A DNA stretch of 64,000 nucleotides from Flavobacterium algicola (GTDB lineage: Bacteria > Bacteroidota > Bacteroidia > Flavobacteriales > Flavobacteriaceae). Within the stretch, counting starts at the first letter, position 1, and every line of letters begins with the position of its first letter. Where the stretch lies: assembly GCF_022399565.1 (NCBI RefSeq), contig NZ_JAJTUT010000001.1:1043336-1107335 (forward strand), given 5' to 3'. The position numbers and the translations under genes were made by a program. The notes beneath the pieces are model-generated. The model worked only from the letters and a program-made list of their open reading frames with translations. It did no database searches and was not told the DNA's origin. This document shows, piece by piece, positions 32,233-44,100 of this stretch.

Positions 32233-34878
32233 ATGAAGATTACGTTAAAAGAGGTTAATTGGTTAAAGAATTTGAAAATTATTGTAGTATTTCTAATTTT
32301 ACTACAAGCACCAATTCTTAGTGCACAAAATTACAGCAGTCAAATCCTAGGAATTACAAAAAATCAAAGTGACAAGATAGTTGGTAATGCTACAATTCAA
32401 ATTAAGGGAACGCAGTTAGGGACATCGTCAAATGATCAAGGTCGATTTTCAATAGCAGTTCCTAGTGGTAAAATTACTGTAATTGTGTCTTCTATCGGAT
32501 ACAAGTCATTAGAGAAAACCGTAATACTAAAAACTGATGAGACAGTTTCACTTACATTCGAACTGAAAAAAAACTTAGAAGATCTTGATGAAGTAATTAT
32601 CAATGCGCAAGTGGCTAAAGAGAAAGTGGCCATCAGCTCAGGATCTGCAACTAAATCAAATATAAGTTTAATGAATACGCCAGCTCCTATAGTGGTAGTT
32701 GCAGGTTATTTATTGGACCAGCAAGCCAATAGTACCATACAAGAGAGTATAAGAAATGTGAGTGGGGTTACGCAAGCAGGAAACAATTATAATATTGGTG
32801 ACAACCTTATAATAAGAGGACTCGATGCTAATTATGCCTATGACGGAATGTATGGTGGTGGAAGTTTGGGAAATACATTTAATCCCGTGCGTTCGCAAAC
32901 CAATATCGAAAAAATAGAAGTCTTAAAAGGACCTTCTACCGGACTTTACGGAATGGGGGCTGCAGGTGGAATCATAAATTTGATCGAAAAAAAGCCATTG
33001 GACTTTGAGCAATATACTTTGGAATCCCGCTTTGGAAATTGGGGACATTACCGCATAATGGCCGATTTAACTGGGCCGTTGGCAAAAAATTTAAGTTACC
33101 GATTGGTAAGTGCATCTGAGAGTGAGGAAGGCTACAGGGACATTTCATCTCAACGCTTTGAAACATACGGAACCTTGCGCTATACTACCAAAAAACAGGA
33201 GTTAACTGTGTCCTCCGCTTATATTGAAGATGCTGTACAAATTGATGCTACAGGAAATCCAGTGCGATTAATTACGCCTAATGTTCTCGGTGATCCAAAT
33301 GCGGGAGGTTATAGCTGGGAGAATTTGCAAAATGATCCTACACTTGACAAAAATGGTAATTTTACAGGATTACAGTTAAGCGATGACCAGCGAAAGACTT
33401 TGGCAAACTCACTACTGAATTCAGATGGAACAGAACCGTTTGATATCGGTGATGCAACATTAGTATCTCCACTATCAACACCAAATGAAGGCGTTGAATC
33501 TAGAATAAAATTACGTCACGAATGGAAGCCATCTGCAGCTTGGACAATTACAAACCAGTTTCTCTATCGCAATTATAAATCTAATTATGTGCGCCAAACT
33601 GGAGCATTAAATTATGTTTACTGGGCAACTAGTGGGGTAATAAATGATGACCCAAGAGCACCATTGGTTGAGAATGATGTTTTATATCCTTATGCCGCGC
33701 GTAGGCAAGAATACCGTATTGTGGATGCAAAAGAAAAAATGTTTCAGTATTTTGGCGATTTTAAAAATACTTGGGGAGCGGAAAATAAATTTCATGGGGA
33801 GCACATGTTAAGTATCAATTTCGAAAACAGGGATATTAACTTCACACAGTACAACACTTGGGATGCAGATGACAGTAGAGCGACAAACCCAGTACCCTAC
33901 ATTTACGATATTAGAAATCCAAACTGGGGCAGTGGTTCAATTTGGGATTACAACCCAATATTAGGAACACAGTATGAGAAAAAAGTAAAAGCTTGGGGTA
34001 CAGGATTACAAGAGGTATTGTACTATGATAAATTTACGGCTCGAATGGGAGGTGCTTTTCTAGGTACGATTCAAAACTACCAAGACATCTATGCATTAGG
34101 ACCCTATGTCGATTTTGATGATTCTGGATTCGCATATAATTTTGGCCTAAATTACAGACCAATAGACCAGCTTTCACTTTTTGCAAATTACGCTGCGGGA
34201 AGAACTGTTTATGCAGTAACTTCATCCCTCGATGGTGACGATCGTCCAGATTCAGAATCTTTATCTATTGATTTTGGATTGCGTTACAAATCATTAAAAA
34301 ATGATTTTCTTGCCTCAGTAGTATTCTTTCAGACTGCAACTACCAATTTGCAATATTCAAATGATGATTATGACGATGATCCAGGATCTTCTGCATACAA
34401 CATCTCTGTACCAGAATATTTCTATGATCAAGAGAACAGAACTAGAGGAGTCGAAATTGACATTAATTATGCGGCTACCAATTTATTATCTTTTAATGCA
34501 AATGCTACTTTTCAAGACCCAAAAACCTTGGAGGCGAGCACCGTTACAAATGAGCAAAGTACAGGTGTACCAAAAACTTATGCTCGATTGTGGAGTCAAT
34601 ACAAGATTTTAATTGGTAAAAATCGCAATGTAATGAGCTTGAACTTTGGAGTAAATTATGAAAGTGAGCGGTCTATTACAGGTTATGGACTTAATGCACA
34701 TGTAGATGAATATGTAATTTATGATACAGCTCTGGGATACAATTTAAGCAAAAACTGGAATCTAAAATTAAATGTTGCCAATCTCTTCAATACAAGGTAT
34801 TACATAAAAGCTATGTATGCTGGAGGCCTACCAGGCGAAACTAGAAACTTTCAAGGAACAGTAAAATATACTTTTTAA
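32233..34878 (+). CDS. TonB-dependent receptor, siderophore type
   Basis: The 881-aa outer-membrane protein has a signal peptide (LLQAPILSAQ), an N-terminal CarboxypepD_reg-like beta-sandwich (about residues 40-120: ITKNQSDKIVGNATIQIKGT...), a TonB plug (TIQESIRNVSGVTQAGNNYNIGDNLIIRGLD; IEKIEVLKGPSTGLYGMGAAGGIINLIEKKP, about 235-262) and a 22-strand-type barrel ending NLFNTRYYIKAMYAGGLPGETRNFQGTVKYTF. The RNVSGVTQ and LKGPxxxLYGxGxxGGIIN blocks and the ending are characteristic of FhuA/FoxA-type siderophore receptors. The start is ATG 32233, one codon after a TTG. No SusD partner follows, which also fits iron uptake. Confidence 0.88.
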   Translation: MKITLKEVNWLKNLKIIVVFLILLQAPILSAQNYSSQILGITKNQSDKIVGNATIQIKGTQLGTSSNDQGRFSIAVPSGKITVIVSSIGYKSLEKTVILKTDETVSLTFELKKNLEDLDEVIINAQVAKEKVAISSGSATKSNISLMNTPAPIVVVAGYLLDQQANSTIQESIRNVSGVTQAGNNYNIGDNLIIRGLDANYAYDGMYGGGSLGNTFNPVRSQTNIEKIEVLKGPSTGLYGMGAAGGIINLIEKKPLDFEQYTLESRFGNWGHYRIMADLTGPLAKNLSYRLVSASESEEGYRDISSQRFETYGTLRYTTKKQELTVSSAYIEDAVQIDATGNPVRLITPNVLGDPNAGGYSWENLQNDPTLDKNGNFTGLQLSDDQRKTLANSLLNSDGTEPFDIGDATLVSPLSTPNEGVESRIKLRHEWKPSAAWTITNQFLYRNYKSNYVRQTGALNYVYWATSGVINDDPRAPLVENDVLYPYAARRQEYRIVDAKEKMFQYFGDFKNTWGAENKFHGEHMLSINFENRDINFTQYNTWDADDSRATNPVPYIYDIRNPNWGSGSIWDYNPILGTQYEKKVKAWGTGLQEVLYYDKFTARMGGAFLGTIQNYQDIYALGPYVDFDDSGFAYNFGLNYRPIDQLSLFANYAAGRTVYAVTSSLDGDDRPDSESLSIDFGLRYKSLKNDFLASVVFFQTATTNLQYSNDDYDDDPGSSAYNISVPEYFYDQENRTRGVEIDINYAATNLLSFNANATFQDPKTLEASTVTNEQSTGVPKTYARLWSQYKILIGKNRNVMSLNFGVNYESERSITGYGLNAHVDEYVIYDTALGYNLSKNWNLKLNVANLFNTRYYIKAMYAGGLPGETRNFQGTVKYTF

Positions 34879-34896
34879 TACAATACTCAATTTAAC

Positions 34897-34933
34897 AAAA
34901 TGGGCTTTACATCACGTAAAGCCCATTTTTTTT
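34897..34933. terminator. bidirectional terminator, TonB receptor and recX
   Basis: A 14-bp perfect stem (34897-34910 and 34916-34929) with a 5-nt loop, followed by T8 on the plus strand. It lies between two convergent genes. Confidence 0.88.
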
Positions 34934-34959
34934 GTCATAATTTTAGTTTTATAAATCAA

Positions 34960-35442
34960 TCAATTTTCATTGCCTTCTCCTTTTTCTAACTGTGTTACCT
35001 TATCGTAGATTAAAAAAGATTCAAATCCTCGTCTCAAGAAATAATCACAGAATTTTTTACGTTTCTTCAACTTATTATTTTCAAATAATAATTCCCAAAA
35101 TCGTTCTGTCCACTGATCAAAATTCTCATCATACTCCTCCTCTATCTCCTTTAAAGCGATTTTGATGAGCGTTTGATTAATACCTTTCATCTTTAATTCA
35201 TTGGTAATTCTATTTTTCCCCCAATGTTTAATACGGTGTTTGCCTCGAGCAAAACTTCGAGCAAAACGTTCTTCATTAAGGAATTTATCATTAATCAATT
35301 GAGCAATAACTTCTTGCTTCTCATTCTCATCTAATTGCATTTCCCACAATTTGGAAATTACTTCTTGATGGCAACGGTCTTGATAAGCGCAGTAATGCTC
35401 TAATTTCTTAACGGCCTCTCTTATGGTATAGATCTCTTTCAT
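34960..35442 (-). CDS. recX: regulatory protein RecX
   Basis: The 160-aa all-helical protein has the RecX three-repeat pattern: LEHYCAYQDRCHQEVISKLWEM (repeat 1), VIAQLINDKFLNEERFARSFARGKHRIKHWGKNRITNELKMKGI (repeat 2 with the conserved DxxFxDExRFA-type motif and WGxxRI), and a third repeat ending FCDYFLRRGFESFLIYDKV. RecX modulates RecA filaments. No recA lies nearby. Single gene with terminator at its 3' side. Confidence 0.93.
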   Translation of the reverse strand: MKEIYTIREAVKKLEHYCAYQDRCHQEVISKLWEMQLDENEKQEVIAQLINDKFLNEERFARSFARGKHRIKHWGKNRITNELKMKGINQTLIKIALKEIEEEYDENFDQWTERFWELLFENNKLKKRKKFCDYFLRRGFESFLIYDKVTQLEKGEGNEN

Positions 35443-35856
35443 CTCAATTGGTAAAATAAGGCATAATATCTAAAATACACAATCACTTTTCCACTTTAAA
35501 CGTTTGGGTTAAAAAATTTTGCTTAAAAAGCAAGCACTACAAAAATATTATAAATGACTGCTTAAAAATAATTGCGAATTATAAAACCAAAAATTATTCT
35601 TTATCGTATATCGAAAAACAAGTAGCAGTCTAAACCTTTCTGTTACATGTATATGAGTAGTTAACGCGAATAAAAATCATAACAATTTGATGAATATCTA
35701 TGAATAGTCGTATTTCAACTGCTTAATATGTCGTTTAGACGAGTTTACTTTCGTTATGCAGTAAAATGAAATAATTTTGTACCTCAATCCATTTTATATT
35801 TAACTGATATAAAATTATTGAATAACGATTTGCCCCCAAATCAAACCGATAAACCT
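35443..35856. other. gap upstream of first T9SS type C gene
   Basis: This AT-rich gap contains TAATTTTG (35772-35779), a -7 box giving a leader of about 75 nt for the gene starting at 35857. No -33 element was found. A TTG at 35818 is in frame but precedes a weak 13-residue extension. No other feature was seen. Confidence 0.45.
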
Positions 35857-38800
35857 ATGAAAAAAATCTACTTTAAGAATAATAATTTTGTATCATCTAG
35901 TATCACTAAATTATTTACTTTATGCTTACTTGTACTTATTAATCCTACTTCAGTAGCTAACAATGCAGTTTCATCACTAACCGATACAAACTTTACTGCT
36001 ATAACTAATATTACATTACATAGCAGTGAAAAAAATAACCCTTCAGCAATTGCTGCCCCAGGAGATGAAGTTTCGTACGGAACAGACTCATGGATAGGGT
36101 ATGTGTATGCAAGTACTAACGGAGGGAACCCTCCTAGTAATGCTTTTACTACTAGCTATGTTGGTTATGTCAATCGAGATACAAAATTTGATCAAGATTT
36201 AGGTAGTGGATCAATTACAGGAACTAATTTGACGAGTTCTTATTCCGACTATTTTGCTATTCGTTATAAAATGAATAAATCCATGCCTGCGGGGAATTAT
36301 ACTTTTACAGTTGGAGGTGATGATGGGTATCGATTGAGTTTAGATGGAGGTTCATCATATGTTGTTAACGTTTGGAATAATCATGCCTACTCCTCTAGGA
36401 CTTACACCGTTTATTTAAGCGGGAGCACAAATTTTGTGTTAGAATATTTTGAAACTGCTGGATTGTCTCGTGTGTCATTTGATTATACTTATTGTCCAAC
36501 TTCTGCGGGAACTTTGTCTGGAGATCAATACATATGTAGGTATAGTCCAAACAACACAACAACTTTTAGCTCTACTGTTCCGGAAGGTACATGGTCGAGT
36601 AGTAATACTGCAGTAGCTACTGTTAATTCAACTACAGGTGTTGTCACCGGATTAACTAATGGAACAGCAACAATTTCTTATAAAACCAGTACAAGTTGCA
36701 CAAGTTCATACACTTCCACTAGAGTGGTTTACGTAGCCAATAGTCCTGGGGCTGGTCCAACAAGTTTAAGTGGTTCGACAAGTCAATGTGTTAACTCAAC
36801 AACGACTTATACTATTACTGCAGACCCGTACTCCTATGCCTACATTTGGAGTTATCAAGGGACAGGGGCTACCATAACTCCTGCAGCGGATGGCCTATCT
36901 GCTAGTGTAACATTTAGTACGACAGCCACGTCAGGAAATATGAGGGTACAGAGTACGAATGCTTGTGGTACGGATAATGGCGGAAAATATTTGTATGTAA
37001 CAATTGTACAGGCACCTGGTAGCCCATCTACTGGTAGCCCTGATAGCGCAACGTGCACGGGCTTTACTGCAAGATGGAACACAGCAAGTAACGCAACATC
37101 TTATAGTATTGATGTAGCAACAGATAGTGGTTTTACAAATATTGTTTCGGGATATAATAATTACAATGCTGGAAATAATTTAGCTTTAGTTTTGACAGGA
37201 TTGAGTGCTGGTACTACTTATTATTACAGAGTGAGAGCAATAGGTACGTGTGGTACAAGTGCCAATAGTACTACAATGACCTATACTACTTCTGCTTCTC
37301 CTGCTTCAACACCAGTAATAACTAGTCCTACTAATTCGAATTGTACTAATGGTCTGCAGTTGAATTGGACTCAAGTTACTAGTGCTACTGGTTATTACGT
37401 TGATATTTCTACTAGCAGTACTTTTTCTTCATTTGTAAGTGGGTTCAATAATTATCAGGTGGGTTATCAAACCAATAATGTTTACGTGAGCGGATTAACG
37501 TCAGGGGTAGTTTACTATTATAGAGTCAGAGCTTATACCGCTTGTAGCACAACGGCATCATCTAATATAATATCATTTTCTCTTGGTTCAGTTGGAGGTA
37601 CTGTATCTTCAGCTCAAACAATTTGCTCTGGTACTGCAGCATCAGATTTGACTCTATCTGGTTATACAGGAACCATTTTAAGATGGGAAAAATCATCTGA
37701 CTTTTCTTTTACAAGTCCAATTACAATTTCCAATACATCTGCGACTTTATCAAGTGCCGCCATTGGAACCTTAGCTTCTACAACCTATTTTAGAGCGGTA
37801 GTACAAAATGGAACTTGTTCTACAGCAAATTCTAATTCTGCTAAAATCACCATTAAGACTCCTGTACCAAACGATCCATCAACCAATTCTGTGGTATGTG
37901 ATGGTTTTACAGTACTATTTAATGGTAACGAATCTGGAAATGAGTATTATTTAGAAGTTGCAACCACTTCCTCATTTACTGCGGGAACCTTTGCAACGGG
38001 TTACCCTATGAATGTTGGAACAAATAACAAGCCCACTGTTACTGGCTTGACGCCAAATACGACTTATTACCTTCGAGTAAGAGGTATGAGTACGACGGGT
38101 ACTCCTAGCTGTACCAGTGCTTATTCAGGTACTTCATCAGTGACGACATCAGCAGGAACAGCTGCTCCTGTTCAAAATAGTACAAGTTCATCAAGCTGTG
38201 ATGGATTTCAAGTGAACTGGAATTTATCAGGATCTGGAACTTATACCGCAACAGCTTATTATTTAGATATTGCTACCACAAGCACTTTTGATGCTGGAAC
38301 CATTGTGAGAAACAATGTAAGTATAGGAACTAGTCGTATCTATACGGTAACGGGTTTAACAGGTGGAACGTATTATACTAGAATAACTGCTTCTGGACCT
38401 TGCGGAACAAGTACATACAGCGGAACTCAAACAGGTACGGTTTTTAGCACTACGACTCCAACCATTAGTGCGGTGACACAACCAAGTTGTACTACTACAA
38501 ACGGTACTTTGACCATAACCAATTACAGCACAGGAAATACGTATACTGTAACACCTAGCACTGGTGTCGTAATGAATGCAGGAAGTATATCTGCTCCAAC
38601 AGGTAGCTATACACTTACTGCAACAAATATAGTTAGCCCATACTGTACGTCATTGCCGGTGTCATTTACTGTAAATGCGCAACTTGCAAAAGAAGTAACT
38701 CCGACCTTGGGAACAACAGTTCAACCAACTTGTTTAGTTCCGACCGGAAAGGTAACTTTAAATAGCCTGCCATCAACTGGTACATGGACGATAACACAAT

Positions 38801-40659
38801 CTGGAACTGTGAGTGCCACGTATACAGGAACAGGGACAAGTAAACTAATCGATAATTTAGCAGCAGGTACCTATACTTTTACTGTATCAGCAACTGCAGC
38901 TTGCCCATCATTAAGTTCTGCAACATTAAAAATTACTGCAATAGAAACAAAAACTTGGAATGGTACTGGCTGGTCTGGTCCTGTTACAGGAAGTACTGAG
39001 CCAACCATTGAAAATAATTTGCTTTTTACTGGTAATTATACAGTAGATACAAATGTAACGGGATGCTCATGTACTGTTAACAATGGCGCTTCCGTTACCA
39101 TGCTAGCAGACAAAGTTATGAAGATTTACAATCAAGTTCAAGTTGAAACTGGAGGATCAATAACTTTTAAAGACCGTTCGAGTCTGGTTCAAATAAATGA
39201 TGCTGCTGTAAATTCTGGATCTATCACATACATAAGATACACGACTCAAATCACCAATTTTGATTATACATATTGGTCTTCCCCTGTTATAGGTCAAAAA
39301 TTGAGTGTTTTATCTCCTGATACATTTTACGATAAATATTATTCATTAAATGCTGCTGCCAATTCTTGGACCTTAGAAAATAGAGATAACTTAATGACCG
39401 TAGGTAAAGGGTATATCATCAGAGGACCTGAGTACTATAAGGCTCCAGCAGTTCCTGGTTTATTTGATGGTACTTTCTTTGGTGTGCCTAATAATGGTGT
39501 AATCAAAGTAACAATTGGAGGAGCGGGAACTACCAATTTAATAGGTAACCCTTATGCATCAGCGATAGATGCAGATACATTCATAGCAAAAAATAGTAGC
39601 TCAATCGAAGGAACTCTATATTTCTGGACACACAATACAGCTATACAGTTAGCAAGTAACATTACAAATGGTACTGCTGGTTCTGGAGTGCTTGCCTACA
39701 CATCAGATGATTATGCTTCGTATAATTCAACAGGAGGCACAGCTACTGCTCGTAGTACAACTGGAAGCAGCGCTGGTGTTATACCGACAGGTAAAATTGC
39801 AGCTGGTCAAGGGTTTATGGCTATAGGAAAATCTACTGTCGATGCCGAGTTTAATAATAGTATGCGTCTAGATGGTGTTTCAGGTACTACCCTTGTCAAT
39901 TCACAGTTTTTCAAAACTACCTCAAGTGCAAAAGCGACAGCTAAAACAGCAGCAATTACTTTAATTGAAAAAAATAGATTGTGGCTTAATCTTGCCAATA
40001 CACAAGGTGCCTTTAAACAAATTTTAATAGGTTATGTTACTGGCGCGACCAACGATTATGAGTCAGCGTATGACGGAGTTACATTTAACGCTAACAGTTA
40101 TGTGAATTTCTACAGTATCAACAATAAATTCCCGTTTAGTATTCAAGGAAGAGCAATTGCAACACAAGAATATGATAATGTACCACTAGGTTATAGTTCT
40201 AAAATTGAAGGGGATTTTACAATTGGTATCGATAGCACAGATGGAATCATTAGCAATCAAATTGTATATTTGGAAGACAAGCTATTAGGAATCAACCACA
40301 ACTTAACTGAACAGGCCTATAGCTTTACAACTGCGGTAGGAACTTTTGATGATCGATTTGTAATTACTTATAAAGCAAAAACAACCTTATCTGTCGATAA
40401 TCCTGAAATCACTGAAAAAAATAATGAAGTGTATGTTACGCAAAAAGAAAATTTAATCGATATCCACTCACAGTCAGAGCTGATTACAGAAATTTCGATG
40501 TATGATATCACCGGGAAATTAGTCACCTATAAAACAAAAGTAAACAGTCAAGATATTTCTCTGTCGAAAATAGCTAATTCAGTTCAAGTTTTTATTCTAC
40601 GAATTAAGTTAGAAAATGGTGAAATAGTAAATAAAAAATTTGTACAACAGTATAATTAA
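35857..40659 (+). CDS. secreted multidomain adhesin-like protein with T9SS type C sorting domain (copy 1)
   Basis: The 1600-aa protein begins with a signal peptide (hydrophobic LFTLCLLVLINPTSVAN). An N-terminal PA14-like module follows (about residues 60-220: GGDDGYRLSLDGG, FVLEYFETAGLSRVSF), then a BIg2-like Ig domain (GTWSSSNTAVATVNSTTGVVTGLTNGTATISY) and several fibronectin type III-like repeats (TGLSAGTTYYYRVRA and similar, about 400-860). The last 500 residues (from about 1080) are shared with the next two genes. The end (SMYDITGKLVTYKT...FILRIKLENGEIVNKKFV) is the T9SS type C sorting signal, so the protein should be exported and attached or released by T9SS. No catalytic domain is seen. 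The start is ATG 35857, preferred over TTG 35818. Confidence 0.85.
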   Translation: MKKIYFKNNNFVSSSITKLFTLCLLVLINPTSVANNAVSSLTDTNFTAITNITLHSSEKNNPSAIAAPGDEVSYGTDSWIGYVYASTNGGNPPSNAFTTSYVGYVNRDTKFDQDLGSGSITGTNLTSSYSDYFAIRYKMNKSMPAGNYTFTVGGDDGYRLSLDGGSSYVVNVWNNHAYSSRTYTVYLSGSTNFVLEYFETAGLSRVSFDYTYCPTSAGTLSGDQYICRYSPNNTTTFSSTVPEGTWSSSNTAVATVNSTTGVVTGLTNGTATISYKTSTSCTSSYTSTRVVYVANSPGAGPTSLSGSTSQCVNSTTTYTITADPYSYAYIWSYQGTGATITPAADGLSASVTFSTTATSGNMRVQSTNACGTDNGGKYLYVTIVQAPGSPSTGSPDSATCTGFTARWNTASNATSYSIDVATDSGFTNIVSGYNNYNAGNNLALVLTGLSAGTTYYYRVRAIGTCGTSANSTTMTYTTSASPASTPVITSPTNSNCTNGLQLNWTQVTSATGYYVDISTSSTFSSFVSGFNNYQVGYQTNNVYVSGLTSGVVYYYRVRAYTACSTTASSNIISFSLGSVGGTVSSAQTICSGTAASDLTLSGYTGTILRWEKSSDFSFTSPITISNTSATLSSAAIGTLASTTYFRAVVQNGTCSTANSNSAKITIKTPVPNDPSTNSVVCDGFTVLFNGNESGNEYYLEVATTSSFTAGTFATGYPMNVGTNNKPTVTGLTPNTTYYLRVRGMSTTGTPSCTSAYSGTSSVTTSAGTAAPVQNSTSSSSCDGFQVNWNLSGSGTYTATAYYLDIATTSTFDAGTIVRNNVSIGTSRIYTVTGLTGGTYYTRITASGPCGTSTYSGTQTGTVFSTTTPTISAVTQPSCTTTNGTLTITNYSTGNTYTVTPSTGVVMNAGSISAPTGSYTLTATNIVSPYCTSLPVSFTVNAQLAKEVTPTLGTTVQPTCLVPTGKVTLNSLPSTGTWTITQSGTVSATYTGTGTSKLIDNLAAGTYTFTVSATAACPSLSSATLKITAIETKTWNGTGWSGPVTGSTEPTIENNLLFTGNYTVDTNVTGCSCTVNNGASVTMLADKVMKIYNQVQVETGGSITFKDRSSLVQINDAAVNSGSITYIRYTTQITNFDYTYWSSPVIGQKLSVLSPDTFYDKYYSLNAAANSWTLENRDNLMTVGKGYIIRGPEYYKAPAVPGLFDGTFFGVPNNGVIKVTIGGAGTTNLIGNPYASAIDADTFIAKNSSSIEGTLYFWTHNTAIQLASNITNGTAGSGVLAYTSDDYASYNSTGGTATARSTTGSSAGVIPTGKIAAGQGFMAIGKSTVDAEFNNSMRLDGVSGTTLVNSQFFKTTSSAKATAKTAAITLIEKNRLWLNLANTQGAFKQILIGYVTGATNDYESAYDGVTFNANSYVNFYSINNKFPFSIQGRAIATQEYDNVPLGYSSKIEGDFTIGIDSTDGIISNQIVYLEDKLLGINHNLTEQAYSFTTAVGTFDDRFVITYKAKTTLSVDNPEITEKNNEVYVTQKENLIDIHSQSELITEISMYDITGKLVTYKTKVNSQDISLSKIANSVQVFILRIKLENGEIVNKKFVQQYN

Positions 40660-40672
40660 TTTCACCTACTAT

Positions 40673-40722
40673 AATTAAAAGAGCCCTCAATAATTAGTAA
40701 AATATTGAGGGCTCTTTTAATT
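40673..40722 (+). terminator. strong terminator after first T9SS type C gene
   Basis: A perfect 20-bp stem (40673-40692 and 40703-40722) with a 10-nt loop and a T4 segment within the descending arm. It ends the first gene's transcript before the next promoter. Confidence 0.88.
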
Positions 40723-40997
40723 TAATGCAATAGCGACTTGAAATTGTGAACTTTTTTAAAATAGTAACATCAGTAAATGACAACCTTATTCTCTTATAAC
40801 TTATGTAATCGAAGGGATAGTAATTTTTCTCAAATAATTTAGAAACTGAGCTCAATCAATTCTAAAAATGATGATTAAAACAGATAAATATTTTGTGAAA
40901 ATATTTTAATAAAGAAATAATTAATTTAAATCAGTTTCGAAAGTATAGATTCAATTATGTTAATTTAACCTACCAAAGTGTATTTAGTCGATAGTAA

Positions 40998-41031
40998 TTG
41001 CTTATTATCGATTATATTTAATTTATATTTG
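40998..41031 (+). promoter_or_regulatory. promoter of second T9SS type C gene
   Basis: TTG (40998-41000), a 23-bp spacer and TATATTTG (41024-41031) fit the Bacteroidota consensus. The leader would be about 115 nt long. The rest of the 40723-41150 gap shows no gene. Confidence 0.5.
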
Positions 41032-41150
41032 TGTACTTTAATGAATTAAATTTTAAATTCTAACTAAAATCCGAATAATTAATTACAGCAACATGCCATA
41101 TTAGTAATGGATTTAGTTTTGAATTAGCAGATGTTAATGCAACTTAATAT

Positions 41151-44100
41151 ATGATTAAAACTTTAAAATTTTGCCAAAATGCTTTTTTTTGCATTATGTT
41201 CTTTCTATTTACTATTGCTAAGAGCAATGCTCAATGTACCTATCCTGGAGGCACATCTGTAGAAACTTATAGTTTTTGCGTAGACAATTACAATACAATA
41301 ACTACAGCATCTGTTACAAGTGGAAAATATGTGACATTGAATGTAATTCAAGGTTTTAATTATACATTTTCAGTAGCGGACATTACTGCATCAGCAAATG
41401 AAAATTTAACCTTATATAACGGTAATACAAATAATGCATTAGCATATAATTCAAATACTACTTTTGCTAGCATAACATGGACCGCTACTTTCTCTGGTCA
41501 AGTAAAAATACTTTACACAAGTGGTACATGTTCAACAACCGGGACTAGTAGTGGTACAATGAAATTAGTTTTAAATAGCGTGGGTAACACCAAAGACTCT
41601 CAAACAACTTTTGGAGTTGATAATTGGATTGGACATATTTATAATCATGTCGCTCCGAGCGATCGTACACCAGGAGGAACAACTTCTCCATCAAGTCCTT
41701 CAACTATCATCTCGCCATTCTTACCTGAAAACTATGTCGGTTATTACAATATAAGTACAGAAACCATAGATGAAGATTTTGGAGGTAACCAAGTGTGTTT
41801 CCCTGTAATTAGTGATGGCGTTGATAGAGCCAAAATATATACTGAGGTTTTCTCTGTACGATACCGAATGAAATCTACTAGAAAAGCTGGATGTTATTTA
41901 CTCAATGTCAATGGAGATGACGGTATACGTGTCTATGTCGATGGCGCATTAGTTTTTAGTCAATGGAAGCAACAAGGAAACACCACCTATTGTGATAATA
42001 TTATTTATCTAAATGGAAACAGTGACATCGTACTCGATTATTATGAACACAGTGGAGGAAATGTGGTTGGGTTAAGCTTAACTCCATTTGGGAGTTCATC
42101 GAATATGATAACTAGTACTGCAACTATCAATGTTTGCTCGGGTTCTTCTCCAGGAACCATAAGCGCAAATAATCTACCTACTTGTAGTGGGGGAAGTGGG
42201 ACAACGTACCAATGGCAAGTATCTACTGACAGCGTTACTTTTACAGATATATCAGGCGCCACAGGACAAAATTACACACCAGCGACGGTATCAACCACAG
42301 GAACTGTTATTAAGTACTACCGTCGTAATTTAGTTCCTAAAGTGCCAAATTCTTATGTTTGTGATTTGGCCAGCACCTCTGTCAAAGTTACAACCAGCGG
42401 AACAAATTATGTGAGCGCAGGATCACCCAATACTATAGAGTGCATCAACATTGCAATGACGCCAATACAACATTCTACAATAGGGGCAACTGGAATTGGA
42501 ACGGCAACTGGCCTTCCTAATGGTGCATCTGCATCATGGTCATCTAATGTAATTACTATTAGCGGAAGACCAACAGTTTCAGGAACTTTTAATTACAGCA
42601 TACCATTAACTGGAGGTTGTGGCACTACAATTTACGCCACAGGTACGATTAAGATCAATCCATATTCTAGAGTTTCATCTATGAATGGTACGAGTCCAAT
42701 GTGTCTTAATTCAACAAGTACATTTACAGTAAATGAACTAGAATTGGGAGGCGGAACAGGTGTTTGGACTAGTAGAGAACCAGATATAGCTTCGGTAGAT
42801 CCAACAACGGGAGTAGTTACGGCCTTAAAAGCTGGATATACCGTTATATTTTTTAATATTACAGGTGGTTGTGCAGACAGAGTAACATCAGCTGGACTAA
42901 ACGTAAGTCCAAACGCGAGAGTAACATCTCTATCTGGGTCAACTACTGCAATGTGTGCAGGTGCTACTACAAAATATATAGCTAACAGTGTTATTTTAAG
43001 TGGAGGAACTGCTGTCTGGAGTAGTAGTGATACAAATGTGGCAACTGTAAATTCATCTGGTGAAGTAACCGGTATTGTAGAAGGTTCAGCCGAAATAATA
43101 TACACCATAACTGGAGGATGTGGAGGTACAGTTGCTGCGCAGAAAACAATCACTATAAATCCTAATGCAAGTATTGCATCATTAAGTGGGCCAAATTCAA
43201 TATGTATTGCAGAAAATCCACTCTTTAAAGCCGATTCAGTAGTTTTAGGTGGTGGAAGTGGAACATGGAGCTCAAGCAACGGTAATATAGCTTCGGTATC
43301 TGGAGGAGGATCAGTAAGAGGACTATCCGCTGGTACTACAACCATAACTTACACCATCTCTGGAGGTTGTGGTGGAACAGCAACTAAATCGCAGTTACTG
43401 ACTGTTAATGCGAATGCAAGTATAGCTTCAATTACTGGAGCGAGTACTTTATGCATTAATGAATCTTCTACTTTCGTTACCAATTCAGCAGATTTAGGGG
43501 GCGGTACAGGTACTTGGTCAAGTCTTGACCCAAAAATCGCAACTGTCAATGCTACGACTGGGGTAGTTACTGGAATAGCTCCCGGAACAGCTTTGATCAG
43601 ATATACAATAACTGGAGGCTGTGGGGGTACAGCGGAAAAACAAGCACAACAGTCGGTTATTGTTACTGCGACCACAGTTGGAGGAACTGTTTCGGGGGGC
43701 ACATCAATATGTTCGGGACAAAATAGCGGCACCTTACAGATCTCCGGACATACTGGTTCAATACTTAAATGGCAATCGTCTGTAAGCCCATTTACTTCAT
43801 GGGTAGATATTGCAAATACAAATACAACCTATAATGCGACAGCTTTATCACAAACAACTCAATTTAGGGCAGTAGTTCAAAGTGGTAGCTGCAGCTCTGT
43901 AGCTGCAAATTATACTACCGTAAATGTCACAACTATTTTGGCTCCAACGATAGGAACTATTACACAACCTGTTTGTTCCTTACCAACAGGAACTGTTATT
44001 TTAAACGGTTTACCATCAACTGGAAACTGGAATTTAAAAAGGACGGGGACAACGTTAACAATAACTGGATCAGGACCATCAACCACCATTAGTGGTTTAG

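Noticed and set aside
42632..43732. Long minus-strand ORFs opposite the BIg2 repeats (237 and 127 codons)
   Set aside because: They are shadows of the repetitive Gly/Thr-rich coding strand and consist of Val/Pro-rich low-complexity sequence.
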